This document shows positions 34,666 through 43,729 of a stretch of DNA of 64,000 nt, in pieces (position 1 is the first letter of the stretch; every line of letters begins with the position of its first letter). Both the position numbers and the translations under genes were made by a program. This stretch comes from Zobellia galactanivorans (GTDB lineage: Bacteria > Bacteroidota > Bacteroidia > Flavobacteriales > Flavobacteriaceae), in NCBI RefSeq assembly GCF_000973105.1, contig NC_015844.1, positions 2,786,501-2,850,500 on the forward strand, given 5' to 3'. A model generated the notes under the pieces. The model was not told the origin of the DNA, made no database searches, and saw only the letters and a list, made by a program, of their open reading frames with translations.

Positions 34666-36621
34666 ATGGGTTCAATTCGCCACATATTGCTTTTTCTTTT
34701 TATAGGATGCTCCACCATAAGTGTATGGGGGCAGAAGGAGCTGCGGCGCGGTAAAATGGCCAAGCCCCAAAGCAATCTGCACCAAGTCTATCTCGATTCG
34801 GCCAATGTCTATAGGCAAAGCGATATAGAAAGGAGTATCGATTATATCACCAATTCCATTGCCGTTCTGGGCAAGCAGGCCGATAAGAAATCGCTTTCCG
34901 AGTCTTTGGTCGCCTTAGGGGAGGTTTACCAATACCACAACCAGTACGATTTGGCCATTACGAATTACATAGATGCCTTAGAAGCCTATAAATCTACACG
35001 AACAACCCTGCTTTTAGCGGAAGCATATATTCAGAACAAGCAGTTTTCGGAAGCGGAAACGGTACTCCTTCCCCTGTTAAAAATAGAAGGGTTGGTGCCC
35101 TATCAAAAAGTGCGTTTGAACGAAAGCCTAGGCGATGCCTATCGCGGCTTAGATCAAGTGGAGAAGGCCCTTGCTTTTTTTGAAGAAGGACTCATAGTGG
35201 CCAAAAAAAACCAAATAACACCCAAATTGGCCGACCTGAATTCAAAGATTGCCGATACCTATGCGCAAGATGATAAATTGGTCGAGGCCGGTGCGTATTA
35301 CAATAGCTCGCTGCAACTTACCGAAGACTTGGAGCCGAAACGGGCCGTACAGGAAAAGGAAAAGGTAGCTGATTTTTACAATCAGAAGAACCTATATGGT
35401 GCCGAAATTGAATTGCGGAAAAAAAGTCTTAGCGAACTAAAAACGCTTCCCAAGGGGAAAACGGCCAAACGCGAAGCAAGGGACGAATTGGATTCTATCA
35501 CCCCGCAACGCATTAATTATAAAATTGCCAATGCCTACATTGCCCAAGATAAGTATGACGAGGCCATTCCCTACCTAAAGGAAAGTATTGAGACCGCCGA
35601 TTCTGAAAACGACCTTGTGGTTCAAAAAGACGCCACAAGAAAATTGTCGGAGGTTTTTGAGTATAAGGGCGACTATCCCAAGGCCTTTGAAACCTATAGA
35701 AGTTATGTGTCCTTGGTAGATACCCTATATGTGCGTAAAGAACAGGAAATCGCCAGGGCGGCGCGTTTCAATAGGGAAATCTCAATGCGTCAAAACCGTA
35801 TTTCGGGATTGGAGCAAGAACGCGAACTTTCGCAAAGCAAGTACGACCTGGCCTTGACCGAACAGCAATTGATTCAGGAAAGCAATAAGCGCCAAAGGTG
35901 GATCATCTATTCCCTTATTTTCGGAATGATCCTATTGGGGCTGGCCGCCTTTTTCTTCTATAGGAGCAATCAACAGCAGAAATTGGCAAATAATCTCTTG
36001 GCCTTAAAGTCTTTGCGGTCACAGATGAATCCCCACTTTATCTTTAATGCGCTCAATTCGGTCAATAATTATATCGCCAAGAGCGATGAACGCAGTGCCA
36101 ACCGCTTCCTTAGTGAGTTTTCTACATTGATGCGTTCGGTGCTTGAGAATTCCGAAGAGGACTTTATCCCGCTGGCCAAAGAATTGGAACAGTTGGAGCT
36201 GTATGTGAAATTGGAGCATTCCCGATTTCCCGATAAGTTCGATTATCAATTGAATGTAGATAAGAAGGTCGATGTATCGGCATTTGAAATTCCGCCCATG
36301 CTATTGCAGCCCTATATTGAAAATGCCATTTGGCATGGACTCCGTTATAAGGAAGATAAGGGGCGCTTGACAATCGATGTAAGACCAAAGGGTTCGACAT
36401 CCATAGAGATCGTGATAACCGATGACGGTATCGGTAGAAAGAAATCGGGACAATTGAAGACGGAGAACCAGAAAAAACAAAAATCGAAAGGGATGGGCAA
36501 TATCAAAAAGCGAATAGCCATTCTTAACGATATGTACAAAAACAAGGTTGATGTCTCTATTTCCGACCTCACGACCGATGGTTCGGGCACGAAAGTGATA
36601 TTTGTGCTCCGTAAAGATTGA
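34666..36621 (+). CDS. TPR-containing LytS-type sensor histidine kinase
   Basis: A 651-residue membrane sensor kinase of the His_kinase (LytS/YehU) class. A signal or anchor segment (about 5-22) is followed by about 350 residues of tetratricopeptide repeats, e.g. LVALGEVYQYHNQYDLAITN and KIADTYAQDDKLVEAGAYYN, which would be outside the cytoplasm. One membrane helix at about 415-433 leads to the kinase core: the phosphorylated H457 in MNPHFIFNALNSVNNYIAKS, the N box IENAIWHGLRY, and the G box GMGNIKKRIAIL. It is followed 28 nt later by a LytTR response regulator, its evident partner. The stimulus is unknown. Confidence 0.93.
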   Translation: MGSIRHILLFLFIGCSTISVWGQKELRRGKMAKPQSNLHQVYLDSANVYRQSDIERSIDYITNSIAVLGKQADKKSLSESLVALGEVYQYHNQYDLAITNYIDALEAYKSTRTTLLLAEAYIQNKQFSEAETVLLPLLKIEGLVPYQKVRLNESLGDAYRGLDQVEKALAFFEEGLIVAKKNQITPKLADLNSKIADTYAQDDKLVEAGAYYNSSLQLTEDLEPKRAVQEKEKVADFYNQKNLYGAEIELRKKSLSELKTLPKGKTAKREARDELDSITPQRINYKIANAYIAQDKYDEAIPYLKESIETADSENDLVVQKDATRKLSEVFEYKGDYPKAFETYRSYVSLVDTLYVRKEQEIARAARFNREISMRQNRISGLEQERELSQSKYDLALTEQQLIQESNKRQRWIIYSLIFGMILLGLAAFFFYRSNQQQKLANNLLALKSLRSQMNPHFIFNALNSVNNYIAKSDERSANRFLSEFSTLMRSVLENSEEDFIPLAKELEQLELYVKLEHSRFPDKFDYQLNVDKKVDVSAFEIPPMLLQPYIENAIWHGLRYKEDKGRLTIDVRPKGSTSIEIVITDDGIGRKKSGQLKTENQKKQKSKGMGNIKKRIAILNDMYKNKVDVSISDLTTDGSGTKVIFVLRKD

Positions 36622-36649
36622 TCGGGGCCTTCCTAAAAAAATAACTACT

Positions 36650-37378
36650 ATGACTTTAAATGCCATACTTGTTGAAGACGAAGCCAATAGCCGGGAGATT
36701 TTGCGTAACTATCTCGGAAAATATTGTACAAACGTCAAGCTCTTGGGAGAGGCGGCGTCAATCCAAGAAGGACTTGACCTTATTTCCAAAAACGATCTTG
36801 ACCTTGTTTTTTTAGATGTGGAAATGCCTTTCGGAAATGCCTTTGACCTTCTTGATCAATTGCCCGACCGTTCCTTTGAAACCGTTTTTGTAACGGCCTA
36901 TAACCAATATGCCGTGGATGCCCTGAACAGCCATGCGGCCTATTACCTTATGAAACCCATAAATATCGACGAGCTCGTAAAGGCCGTGGAATATGTTCAG
37001 GAAATCAAACAAAAAGAGAACGAGCTCGAAGATAAGGTCTTACAACCGAAGTTGAAATCGGTACAGGGAAAGATAACCCTGCCACAGCAAGATGGGTTTC
37101 AGGTATTGAACGTGGCCGATATTCTTTATTGCAAGGCCGATGATAATTATACCGAGATCTATTTAGAGAACAAAAAGATTTTGGTAAGCAAGACTTTAAA
37201 GTATTTTGAAGAGGCCCTGACCGATTTTTCCTTTGCCCGTATCCATAAATCGTATTTGGTAAACGTTGATGAGGTGGTCAAGTACAGAAAGGGAAAAGGC
37301 GGTAGTGTAGTAGTTTCGAACGGAAAGGAACTATTGGTCTCAGCTTCGAAAAAGAAAGAGCTTTTGGCGTATTTTTAA
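36650..37378 (+). CDS. LytTR-family response regulator
   Basis: A 242-residue two-component response regulator. The receiver domain (about 1-120) has acidic D10/E11, the phospho-acceptor D56 in LVFLDVEMP, and K102 in YYLMKPI. The C-terminal LytTR DNA-binding domain (about 140-242) shows ILYCKADDNYTEIYLENKKI, FARIHKSYLVNVDEVVKYRK and a basic end. It is 28 nt downstream of the LytS-type kinase. The ATG at 36650 starts the canonical LNAILVEDE strand; an in-frame ATG at 36602 lies inside the kinase gene and would add 16 residues. Targets cannot be told. Confidence 0.95.
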   Translation: MTLNAILVEDEANSREILRNYLGKYCTNVKLLGEAASIQEGLDLISKNDLDLVFLDVEMPFGNAFDLLDQLPDRSFETVFVTAYNQYAVDALNSHAAYYLMKPINIDELVKAVEYVQEIKQKENELEDKVLQPKLKSVQGKITLPQQDGFQVLNVADILYCKADDNYTEIYLENKKILVSKTLKYFEEALTDFSFARIHKSYLVNVDEVVKYRKGKGGSVVVSNGKELLVSASKKKELLAYF

Positions 37379-37404
37379 AGAAAGAACAAGAATAAAACAC
37401 CAAG

Positions 37405-37914
37405 ATGATAAAAACGATTAACGGAAAGACCCCACAATTCGGAGACGATTGTTTCATTGCTGAAAATGCCACCATTGTGGGAGAGGTAAGTATGGGCGAC
37501 CAATGTAGTGTTTGGTTCAATGCCGTACTTCGGGGCGATGTGCACTATATAAAAATGGGAAATAAGGTCAATGTACAAGATGGGGCCATAGTGCACTGTA
37601 CCTATCAAAAATCGCCCACCACTATCGGTAATAATGTTTCCATAGGGCATAACGCCATAGTTCATGGGTGTACCCTAAAGGATAATGTGCTGGTAGGGAT
37701 GGGAAGCATCATTATGGATGATTGTGTGGTAGAGAGCAATAGCATTATAGCTGCGGGAGCAGTGCTGACCAAGGGCACCCATGTGCCGGCCGGAAGCGTC
37801 TTTGCCGGTACACCGGCAAAAAAGATAAAAGATATAAGTCCGGAACTCAGTTCGGGCGAAATCGATCGTATAGCAAACAATTACGTCACCTACTCGGCTT
37901 GGTTCAAAGAATAG
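37405..37914 (+). CDS. Gamma carbonic anhydrase family protein
   Basis: A 169-residue left-handed beta-helix trimer protein with hexapeptide repeats throughout. The three zinc ligands of gamma carbonic anhydrase are present as H64 (DGAIVHC), H82 and H87 (SIGHNAIVHGC). The C-terminal helix (SPELSSGEIDRIANNYVTYS) is typical. The short form resembles the YrdA/PaaY group, whose carbonic anhydrase activity is variable; some act in other acyl-transfer-like roles. It starts 26 nt after the response regulator and may be in the same transcript, though a functional link is not obvious. Confidence 0.9.
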   Translation: MIKTINGKTPQFGDDCFIAENATIVGEVSMGDQCSVWFNAVLRGDVHYIKMGNKVNVQDGAIVHCTYQKSPTTIGNNVSIGHNAIVHGCTLKDNVLVGMGSIIMDDCVVESNSIIAAGAVLTKGTHVPAGSVFAGTPAKKIKDISPELSSGEIDRIANNYVTYSAWFKE

Positions 37915-37932
37915 GACGCCTTAAGGCCGAGG

Positions 37933-37962
37933 TTGGCACTTGAACTTTATTTGCTATTTTTG
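37933..37962 (+). promoter_or_regulatory. Putative promoter of fabD
   Basis: TTG at 37933-37935, a 19-base spacer and TATTTTTG at 37955-37962. This full match lies 22 bases before the fabD ATG. Confidence 0.62.
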
Positions 37963-37984
37963 CACCCACTAAAAAATAAAAATA

Positions 37985-38872
37985 ATGAATGCATATATAT
38001 TTCCCGGACAAGGAGCGCAATTTGTAGGTATGGGGTTAGACCTCTACGAGAACTATCCCTTGGCCCAAGAACTCTTTGAACAGGCCAATGATATCCTTGG
38101 TTTTCCGATAACGGATATAATGTTCGAAGGTACGCCTGAAGACTTGAAGCGGACCAAGGTTACGCAACCGGCTATTTTTTTACATTCGGTTATTTTAAGT
38201 AAGGTAATGGGCGACAGTTTTAAGCCGGATATGGTGGCCGGTCATTCTTTAGGCGAGTTTTCCGCTTTGGTGGCCAACGGAACCTTGAGTTTTGAAGATG
38301 GTTTAAAATTGGTATCGCAACGTGCCTTGGCCATGCAAAAAGCCTGTGAGCTTCAGCCCAGTACTATGGCAGCGGTTTTAGGTTTGGAGGATGCCCTTGT
38401 AGAGAAAATATGTGAGGAGACACCTGGTATTGTCGTTGCGGCGAACTATAACTGCCCTGGGCAATTGGTGATTTCAGGTGAGGTGGAAGCCATTGAAAAA
38501 GCGTGCGTGAAAATGAAGGAAGCGGGAGCTAGAAGGGCTTTGGTACTTCCCGTAGGTGGCGCTTTTCACTCTCCCTTGATGGAGCCTGCCCGGGAAGAAC
38601 TGGCGGCGGCCATAGAGAATACGACTTTTGCTAGTCCGAAATGTCCGGTTTATCAGAATGTGACTACCGTTGCTGTGAGCGATTCCGCGGAAATTCAGAA
38701 GAACTTGATTTTGCAATTGACCGCTCCCGTAAAATGGACGCAAAGTGTGGAACAAATGGTGAAGGACGGAGCTTCCCTGTTTATCGAGGTCGGCCCCGGC
38801 AAAGTGCTTCAAGGACTGGTAAGAAAAATTGTTCCGGGAACAGAAAGTCGATCGGCAGATATCCCGAGTTGA
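37985..38872 (+). CDS. fabD: Malonyl-CoA:ACP transacylase FabD
   Basis: Loads malonyl onto acyl carrier protein for fatty acid elongation; a cytosolic alpha/beta hydrolase-like enzyme. The 295 residues have the N-terminal FPGQGAQFVGMG, the nucleophile S88 in GHSLGEF, the catalytic His in PVGGAFHSPLM (about 200), and EVGPGKVLQGLVRK near the C-terminus. Stand-alone with its own promoter; the usual fab cluster partners are not nearby. Confidence 0.96.
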   Translation: MNAYIFPGQGAQFVGMGLDLYENYPLAQELFEQANDILGFPITDIMFEGTPEDLKRTKVTQPAIFLHSVILSKVMGDSFKPDMVAGHSLGEFSALVANGTLSFEDGLKLVSQRALAMQKACELQPSTMAAVLGLEDALVEKICEETPGIVVAANYNCPGQLVISGEVEAIEKACVKMKEAGARRALVLPVGGAFHSPLMEPAREELAAAIENTTFASPKCPVYQNVTTVAVSDSAEIQKNLILQLTAPVKWTQSVEQMVKDGASLFIEVGPGKVLQGLVRKIVPGTESRSADIPS

Positions 38873-39023
38873 TCTTTATTCCGTATATTATGTAGTTTGT
38901 CCGTAAAACCTTGATTTAACCCCTAATTTAAGGTTGAGGACGATTTTTTTAGTAATATTGACGCCCATTTAGCCACGACCTACTTTATTTGCTGTGTATT
39001 GAATTTGTATTCAAAGGACAGTT

Positions 39024-42000
39024 ATGAAATTGAAAAAGAAAATACTTCGTTCTGTCAATGACCTGAGAACCATTGGCAAAGCATTTTTATTGTTGGTTCT
39101 ACTTAGTTCCGGCCAATCGTTGATGGCCCAGACTGTTATTTCCATTACCTCATCTGACAACAGTGCAGCTGAGACCGATGGAAATACGAATGGGGCAAGT
39201 TTTACGATATCGAGGAACACTAATAATTTGGGAGAATTTAATGTTGTTACTTTTACTGTTGGGGGTACTGCTACCGAAAACGATGATTTTGAGCCCTTTA
39301 CAAGGAATGTGACTTTGAATAGCCTCAACCCTTCTAGAACGATTAATGTTAATATCGCCCAAGACGATTTGGTCGAAGGCAATGAAAGCATTGTTATTAC
39401 CCTATCTGGTGCTAGTAGTGGTACGATTAACCCAATCGCTAGGTCTGTTACTTTAAATGTTGCGGATGACGACCAAGGGACCTTTACCTTGGAAAGACTG
39501 GATGCCAATGCCGCCGAAGTAGAAGCGCCAGGTGCAGCCAATCTGGGGCAATATGTAGTGAAATTGGATAAGGCCAACGGAACGGGAACGCCCATTACGG
39601 TGCCCTATTCCTTTACTGCTGCAAGTACCGCCACCCGAAATGTCGATTATGTGGTTCGAACGGTGACCAATCTTACCCAAGGCCAACTTTCTTTTCCGGC
39701 CGGGGTAAACCAGGTCAACCTGTTTATCGATGTAATTGACGATACGGATCCCGAACCCAACGAAACCGCAATCCTTCAATTGGGTACCCCTAGTAATACT
39801 ACCCTGTTTTCAGTCAACCAGCCTGGTGTTGCGGGAAGAACGGTTACTATTCTTGATAATGACTGTGTGGCCGGGGATACCCCGCCTGCCATCAATGGAG
39901 CAAGGCTGACGACTTTTTGTAATCCGCCCAGCACAAGTGTCAATTTAAATACTTTTGTCGTTGGCGGTGCCGCAAGTGCCCCTGCGGGTAGTTCGTTGAG
40001 GTGGAGTACAACGGCCAACCCAACGGCAGTCGCTAACTTGTTGGCTAACGCCACGGTTACCGCGTCGGGTACCTATTACGCCGTATATTGGGCGAACGAC
40101 AATTCATGTTATACCGCCAGTAGTGATCCGGTTAGCATAACTATTAACACCCCGCCATCTCCAGGTACTACTACGGCAACTACGCTGTGTAATAACACGG
40201 ATGGTGATTTTGGGGATACCGCCGTAAACCTTGGTACTTTGATTACGGGAGAAGCTCCGGGTACTTGGAGTTATTCTTCAGGGCCTGAGACGGTTCAGCC
40301 GGTAGGGGCCAATGACCGTGTCGAGTTTAGTGGTAAAACGGCCGGTACTTATGTGTATACCTATACTACGACCGGAGCCATAGCTCCTTGTGAAAACGAT
40401 TCTACACAGGTAATTATTACCGTTGAAGATTGTAATAAATGTGCGGCCAAGATAGCTCCCGCTGTAAATGGGAGCATTCCTACTGATTTTTGTGATGAGA
40501 TTACTACTTCGTTGACCGACTATATTCAAGGTAGTGCCCCAGCAGGTACCGTTTTACGATGGGCAACAAATGCCGGGAATCCAGTAGGTACTCCTGTTCC
40601 GCCCAATAGGATAACCAATCCCTTGCCTGGAACGTATTATGCGTTTTACTATGACACGGCACTGGAATGTGATGGGCCAGTACAGACCATATCGTTGGTG
40701 GTAAACCCAACACCGGAAATTACGGATACCGAAGGGGACAGTAGATGTGGGCCGGGCCAGGTCGTTCTTACCGCTACCGCAACGGAAGATGCTACCATTA
40801 ATTGGTATGCAAGTGCCACCGGTGGTTCGCGCTTAGGCACAGGGGCGAGTTTCACTATCAATAATTTGACGCGTACCGCTTCTTACTTTGTCGAGGCCGA
40901 AGCCAATAGTTGTATCTCGGAAAGAACCGAGGTGATAGCTACGATTAATCCGGCTGTTACCGCAGGTAGCCCAGAGGATGCATCTTCTTGTAACGACGAA
41001 AGATATGGTACTACCACCTTTGATTTAGACAATACGTTTTCGGTTATCGCCAGTGCCGGTACTTGGGCATGGTTCGACGGCCCTGTCAATGTGAGTCCAA
41101 ATGCGGATAATGTGGTAGATTTTCAAGGAGTGCCTAGCGGTACCTATGTGTTTACCTATACAACAACAGGGGCCCAGGCACCTTGTGAAAACGAAACGGC
41201 CCAAGTTTCTATCGCCGTCAGCAGTTGTGATACCGACGATGATGGTGATGGATTGTTAGGAGGAGTGGAAGCCAGCCTAGGAACCGATCCCGACAATCCC
41301 GATACCGATGATGATGGAATAAACGATGGGGACGAAGTAGGTGATGATCCTGCCAATCCCTTGGATGAGGATGGCGACGGTATAATCGATGCCTTGGATT
41401 CCAATGTGTTGGATTCTGATTTGGACGGGGTTGTGGATCAATTGGATCCCGGTAACGATAATCCATGTGTGCCTGATAATTCTAACGGATTATGTGATAC
41501 CGATGGTGATGGAATTACCGATGGACAAGAAGAAGCTGATGGAACGAATCCCTTAGATGCTTGTGATCCCGACATCAACAACGGAAACTGTGACCCGACA
41601 CCCATTGATCTTGAAGTGATGAAAACGGTTGATAAGGCCGAGGCCATTGCAGGCGATGAGGTTATTTTTACCATTACGGTAAATAATCTATCCAATAGAA
41701 TTGTTCGGAACGTTATCATAGGGGAGATGTTGGAAGAAGGATTCGACTATAAAGGTCATAACACCTCCGACGGTAGTTATGTATTGACTACGGGTGAGTG
41801 GACCATTCCAGAGATATCCGAAGGGGGGACGGTCACTATGACCCTAACGGCAGAAGTACTTGACGGCGGGCCTTATACCAACCGTGCCGAATTACTACAG
41901 TCCTTTCCGGTAGACGACAACCCTGATAACGATACTGCTGAGGTGACATTGAATATTGATTTGCCCGAAGGCATCGATTTGGTATTGGAAAAATTTGCTA

Positions 42001-42728
42001 GGATCGTAAAAGAAGATGACACCTTGGGTGTTCAACGGCCTTACCGAAACTTGAGTAGGGTAAACCCATTGGTCGGACAAGAAGTAATCTTTACTATAAG
42101 GGTGACGAACGAATCCAATGAAGATGCGGTTTCCAGAATAATAGTCCGAGATACCCTTTCCTCTGATGTCGATAGTGGTTTGGTGTATATCAGTAGTACG
42201 GCAGATAAAGGCGAGTACATACCTGAAACGGGAATTTGGAGTATACCCGAACTGATTAGGAACGAGGTTGCCGTACTTGAAATTAGGATGGCGCTTCCTA
42301 TCGCCGGTACTTTTGAGAACACCGCGGAAATAACAAGATCTTCTCCAGCCGAAAGTGAAGGAAATTACGATAACAACAGGGCTACGGCCACAGTCAATGT
42401 TTCGGAAAGAACAACTGCGGAATTGGGCATAGTCTTCAATCAGTTTTCGCCCAACAATGACGGAACCAATGATGTATTGAAAATCAATAGGGAATTAGAA
42501 TCGAGATTGGTAGACCTCGTCTACGATATCAAAATATTTAACAGGTACGGTAAAGTGGTTTTCGAAGGTGATCAAATGACCGATGAGGTTATTTGGGACG
42601 GAACATGGAAGGGTAAGGAAGCGCCTGACGGTACTTACTTTTATGTTTTAAATTTAACCTTAGAGGAAGAAGTAGAAGGTTTTGAAACCACCACCACTAA
42701 AAAAGGCTGGATCCAGCTTATAAGATAA
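39024..42728 (+). CDS. T9SS-exported multidomain surface protein with CHU_C C-terminal domain
   Basis: A 1234-residue secreted, adhesin-like protein. The signal peptide ends near residue 36 (SGQSLMAQ). In order: two Calx-beta-like repeats (about 40-285); several PKD/Ig-like units of about 90-120 residues, two of which repeat the TYTTTGAxAPCEN motif; a thrombospondin type-3-like calcium block of DxDxDG repeats (about 735-850, e.g. DTDDDGDGLLGG and DEDGDGIIDALDSN); two DUF11 repeats (about 855-980 and 985-1125); and a C-terminal CHU_C gliding domain (about 1130-1234, FNQFSPNNDGTNDVLKI), the type B T9SS export signal. It leads a triad with SprF- and OmpA-type genes, 8 nt apart. Ligand unknown. 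Confidence 0.9.
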   Translation: MKLKKKILRSVNDLRTIGKAFLLLVLLSSGQSLMAQTVISITSSDNSAAETDGNTNGASFTISRNTNNLGEFNVVTFTVGGTATENDDFEPFTRNVTLNSLNPSRTINVNIAQDDLVEGNESIVITLSGASSGTINPIARSVTLNVADDDQGTFTLERLDANAAEVEAPGAANLGQYVVKLDKANGTGTPITVPYSFTAASTATRNVDYVVRTVTNLTQGQLSFPAGVNQVNLFIDVIDDTDPEPNETAILQLGTPSNTTLFSVNQPGVAGRTVTILDNDCVAGDTPPAINGARLTTFCNPPSTSVNLNTFVVGGAASAPAGSSLRWSTTANPTAVANLLANATVTASGTYYAVYWANDNSCYTASSDPVSITINTPPSPGTTTATTLCNNTDGDFGDTAVNLGTLITGEAPGTWSYSSGPETVQPVGANDRVEFSGKTAGTYVYTYTTTGAIAPCENDSTQVIITVEDCNKCAAKIAPAVNGSIPTDFCDEITTSLTDYIQGSAPAGTVLRWATNAGNPVGTPVPPNRITNPLPGTYYAFYYDTALECDGPVQTISLVVNPTPEITDTEGDSRCGPGQVVLTATATEDATINWYASATGGSRLGTGASFTINNLTRTASYFVEAEANSCISERTEVIATINPAVTAGSPEDASSCNDERYGTTTFDLDNTFSVIASAGTWAWFDGPVNVSPNADNVVDFQGVPSGTYVFTYTTTGAQAPCENETAQVSIAVSSCDTDDDGDGLLGGVEASLGTDPDNPDTDDDGINDGDEVGDDPANPLDEDGDGIIDALDSNVLDSDLDGVVDQLDPGNDNPCVPDNSNGLCDTDGDGITDGQEEADGTNPLDACDPDINNGNCDPTPIDLEVMKTVDKAEAIAGDEVIFTITVNNLSNRIVRNVIIGEMLEEGFDYKGHNTSDGSYVLTTGEWTIPEISEGGTVTMTLTAEVLDGGPYTNRAELLQSFPVDDNPDNDTAEVTLNIDLPEGIDLVLEKFARIVKEDDTLGVQRPYRNLSRVNPLVGQEVIFTIRVTNESNEDAVSRIIVRDTLSSDVDSGLVYISSTADKGEYIPETGIWSIPELIRNEVAVLEIRMALPIAGTFENTAEITRSSPAESEGNYDNNRATATVNVSERTTAELGIVFNQFSPNNDGTNDVLKINRELESRLVDLVYDIKIFNRYGKVVFEGDQMTDEVIWDGTWKGKEAPDGTYFYVLNLTLEEEVEGFETTTTKKGWIQLIR

Positions 42729-42736
42729 TACGGATA

Positions 42737-43720
42737 ATGCAGAATAGAATACTAAAATCCTTTCACGGTTACATCTGCTTTACTATAGGTGTATTGTTTA
42801 TATCGGCAAACAGCTTTGCTCAAAAAGAACCTCAGTATACGCAGTATATGTATAACATCGGTAGTTTCAACCCTGCCTATGTGGGGTCGGTACAGAATCC
42901 GGAAATTGCTGCGACCTATCGGGCCCAATGGCTTGATATCGAAGGTTCGCCGCGCACCATTCGTTTGGGTACCAATATACCCTTTGCCAACGAAAAGAAC
43001 GGGCTCGGTTTTAATATTATAAGCGACCAGTTAGGGCCGTCTACCCAGACCTACGTTGAATTGGCCTATTCGTACCAATTTAATGTTTCTGACAATACGA
43101 AGCTTTCCTTTGGTATGGATGCCGGTGGCTCTTTTTTGAACGTTGACTTTTCAAAAGGTACGTTTGAAAATCCGGGCGAACCTATTTTGGGGCGTGAGAC
43201 CATTTCTAAGTTTTATCCGACCATTGGTGCCGGGTTCTTTTTATACGAAGACGATATCTGGTACTTAGGGGCGTCGATACCGAACTTTTTGACCGACGGC
43301 ATCTATAACGATGAGGTGGCCACGATTATAGAAGACAAGCTGCAGTTCAACTTTATTGGGGGCTATGTCTTCGATTTTTCGGAAACCCTAAAGTTTAAAC
43401 CGGCTTTCTTGATCAACTATATCAATGGGGCGCCTGTGAATACAAACCTTAGCGCCAACTTTTTGTTCAACGATAGGTTTACCATGGGAGCCTCGTACCG
43501 ATTGGGGAGTGCCGTGAGCGGACTCGTAGGTTTTCAGATAACCAATGGTAGTTTTATCGGCTATTCGTATGACTACAATACCAATCCACTTGGAGAGTTC
43601 AGTAGCGGTTCGCATGAAGTGATTCTCAAATTTTATTTGGGTAGGGGAGACGGCTCCGGCGGAAGCGGAAAGAGCTTGAAAGGAAAACCAAAACAAATCG
43701 ATACGCCTAGATTTTTCTAA
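42737..43720 (+). CDS. PorP/SprF family outer-membrane protein (partner of CHU_C protein)
   Basis: A 327-residue beta-barrel. SprF-like proteins are needed for surface display of the adjacent CHU_C protein; the known model is SprB-SprF in Flavobacterium johnsoniae. The signal peptide ends at about residue 28 (ISANSFAQ). The family core follows: KEPQYTQYMYNIGSFNPAYV, ATYRAQWLDIEGSPRTIRLG, and barrel strands ending SGSHEVILKFYLG. The tail is a Gly/Ser/Lys-rich, probably flexible extension. It begins 8 nt after the CHU_C stop and ends 9 nt before the OmpA gene, so the three form one operon. Confidence 0.93.
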   Translation: MQNRILKSFHGYICFTIGVLFISANSFAQKEPQYTQYMYNIGSFNPAYVGSVQNPEIAATYRAQWLDIEGSPRTIRLGTNIPFANEKNGLGFNIISDQLGPSTQTYVELAYSYQFNVSDNTKLSFGMDAGGSFLNVDFSKGTFENPGEPILGRETISKFYPTIGAGFFLYEDDIWYLGASIPNFLTDGIYNDEVATIIEDKLQFNFIGGYVFDFSETLKFKPAFLINYINGAPVNTNLSANFLFNDRFTMGASYRLGSAVSGLVGFQITNGSFIGYSYDYNTNPLGEFSSGSHEVILKFYLGRGDGSGGSGKSLKGKPKQIDTPRFF

Positions 43721-43729
43721 TATTAGACT

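Noticed and set aside
41222-41580. Repetitive DNA in the CHU_C gene that resembles a satellite repeat
   Set aside because: The repeats are in frame and encode DxDxDG calcium-binding loops, so protein-level repetition explains them.
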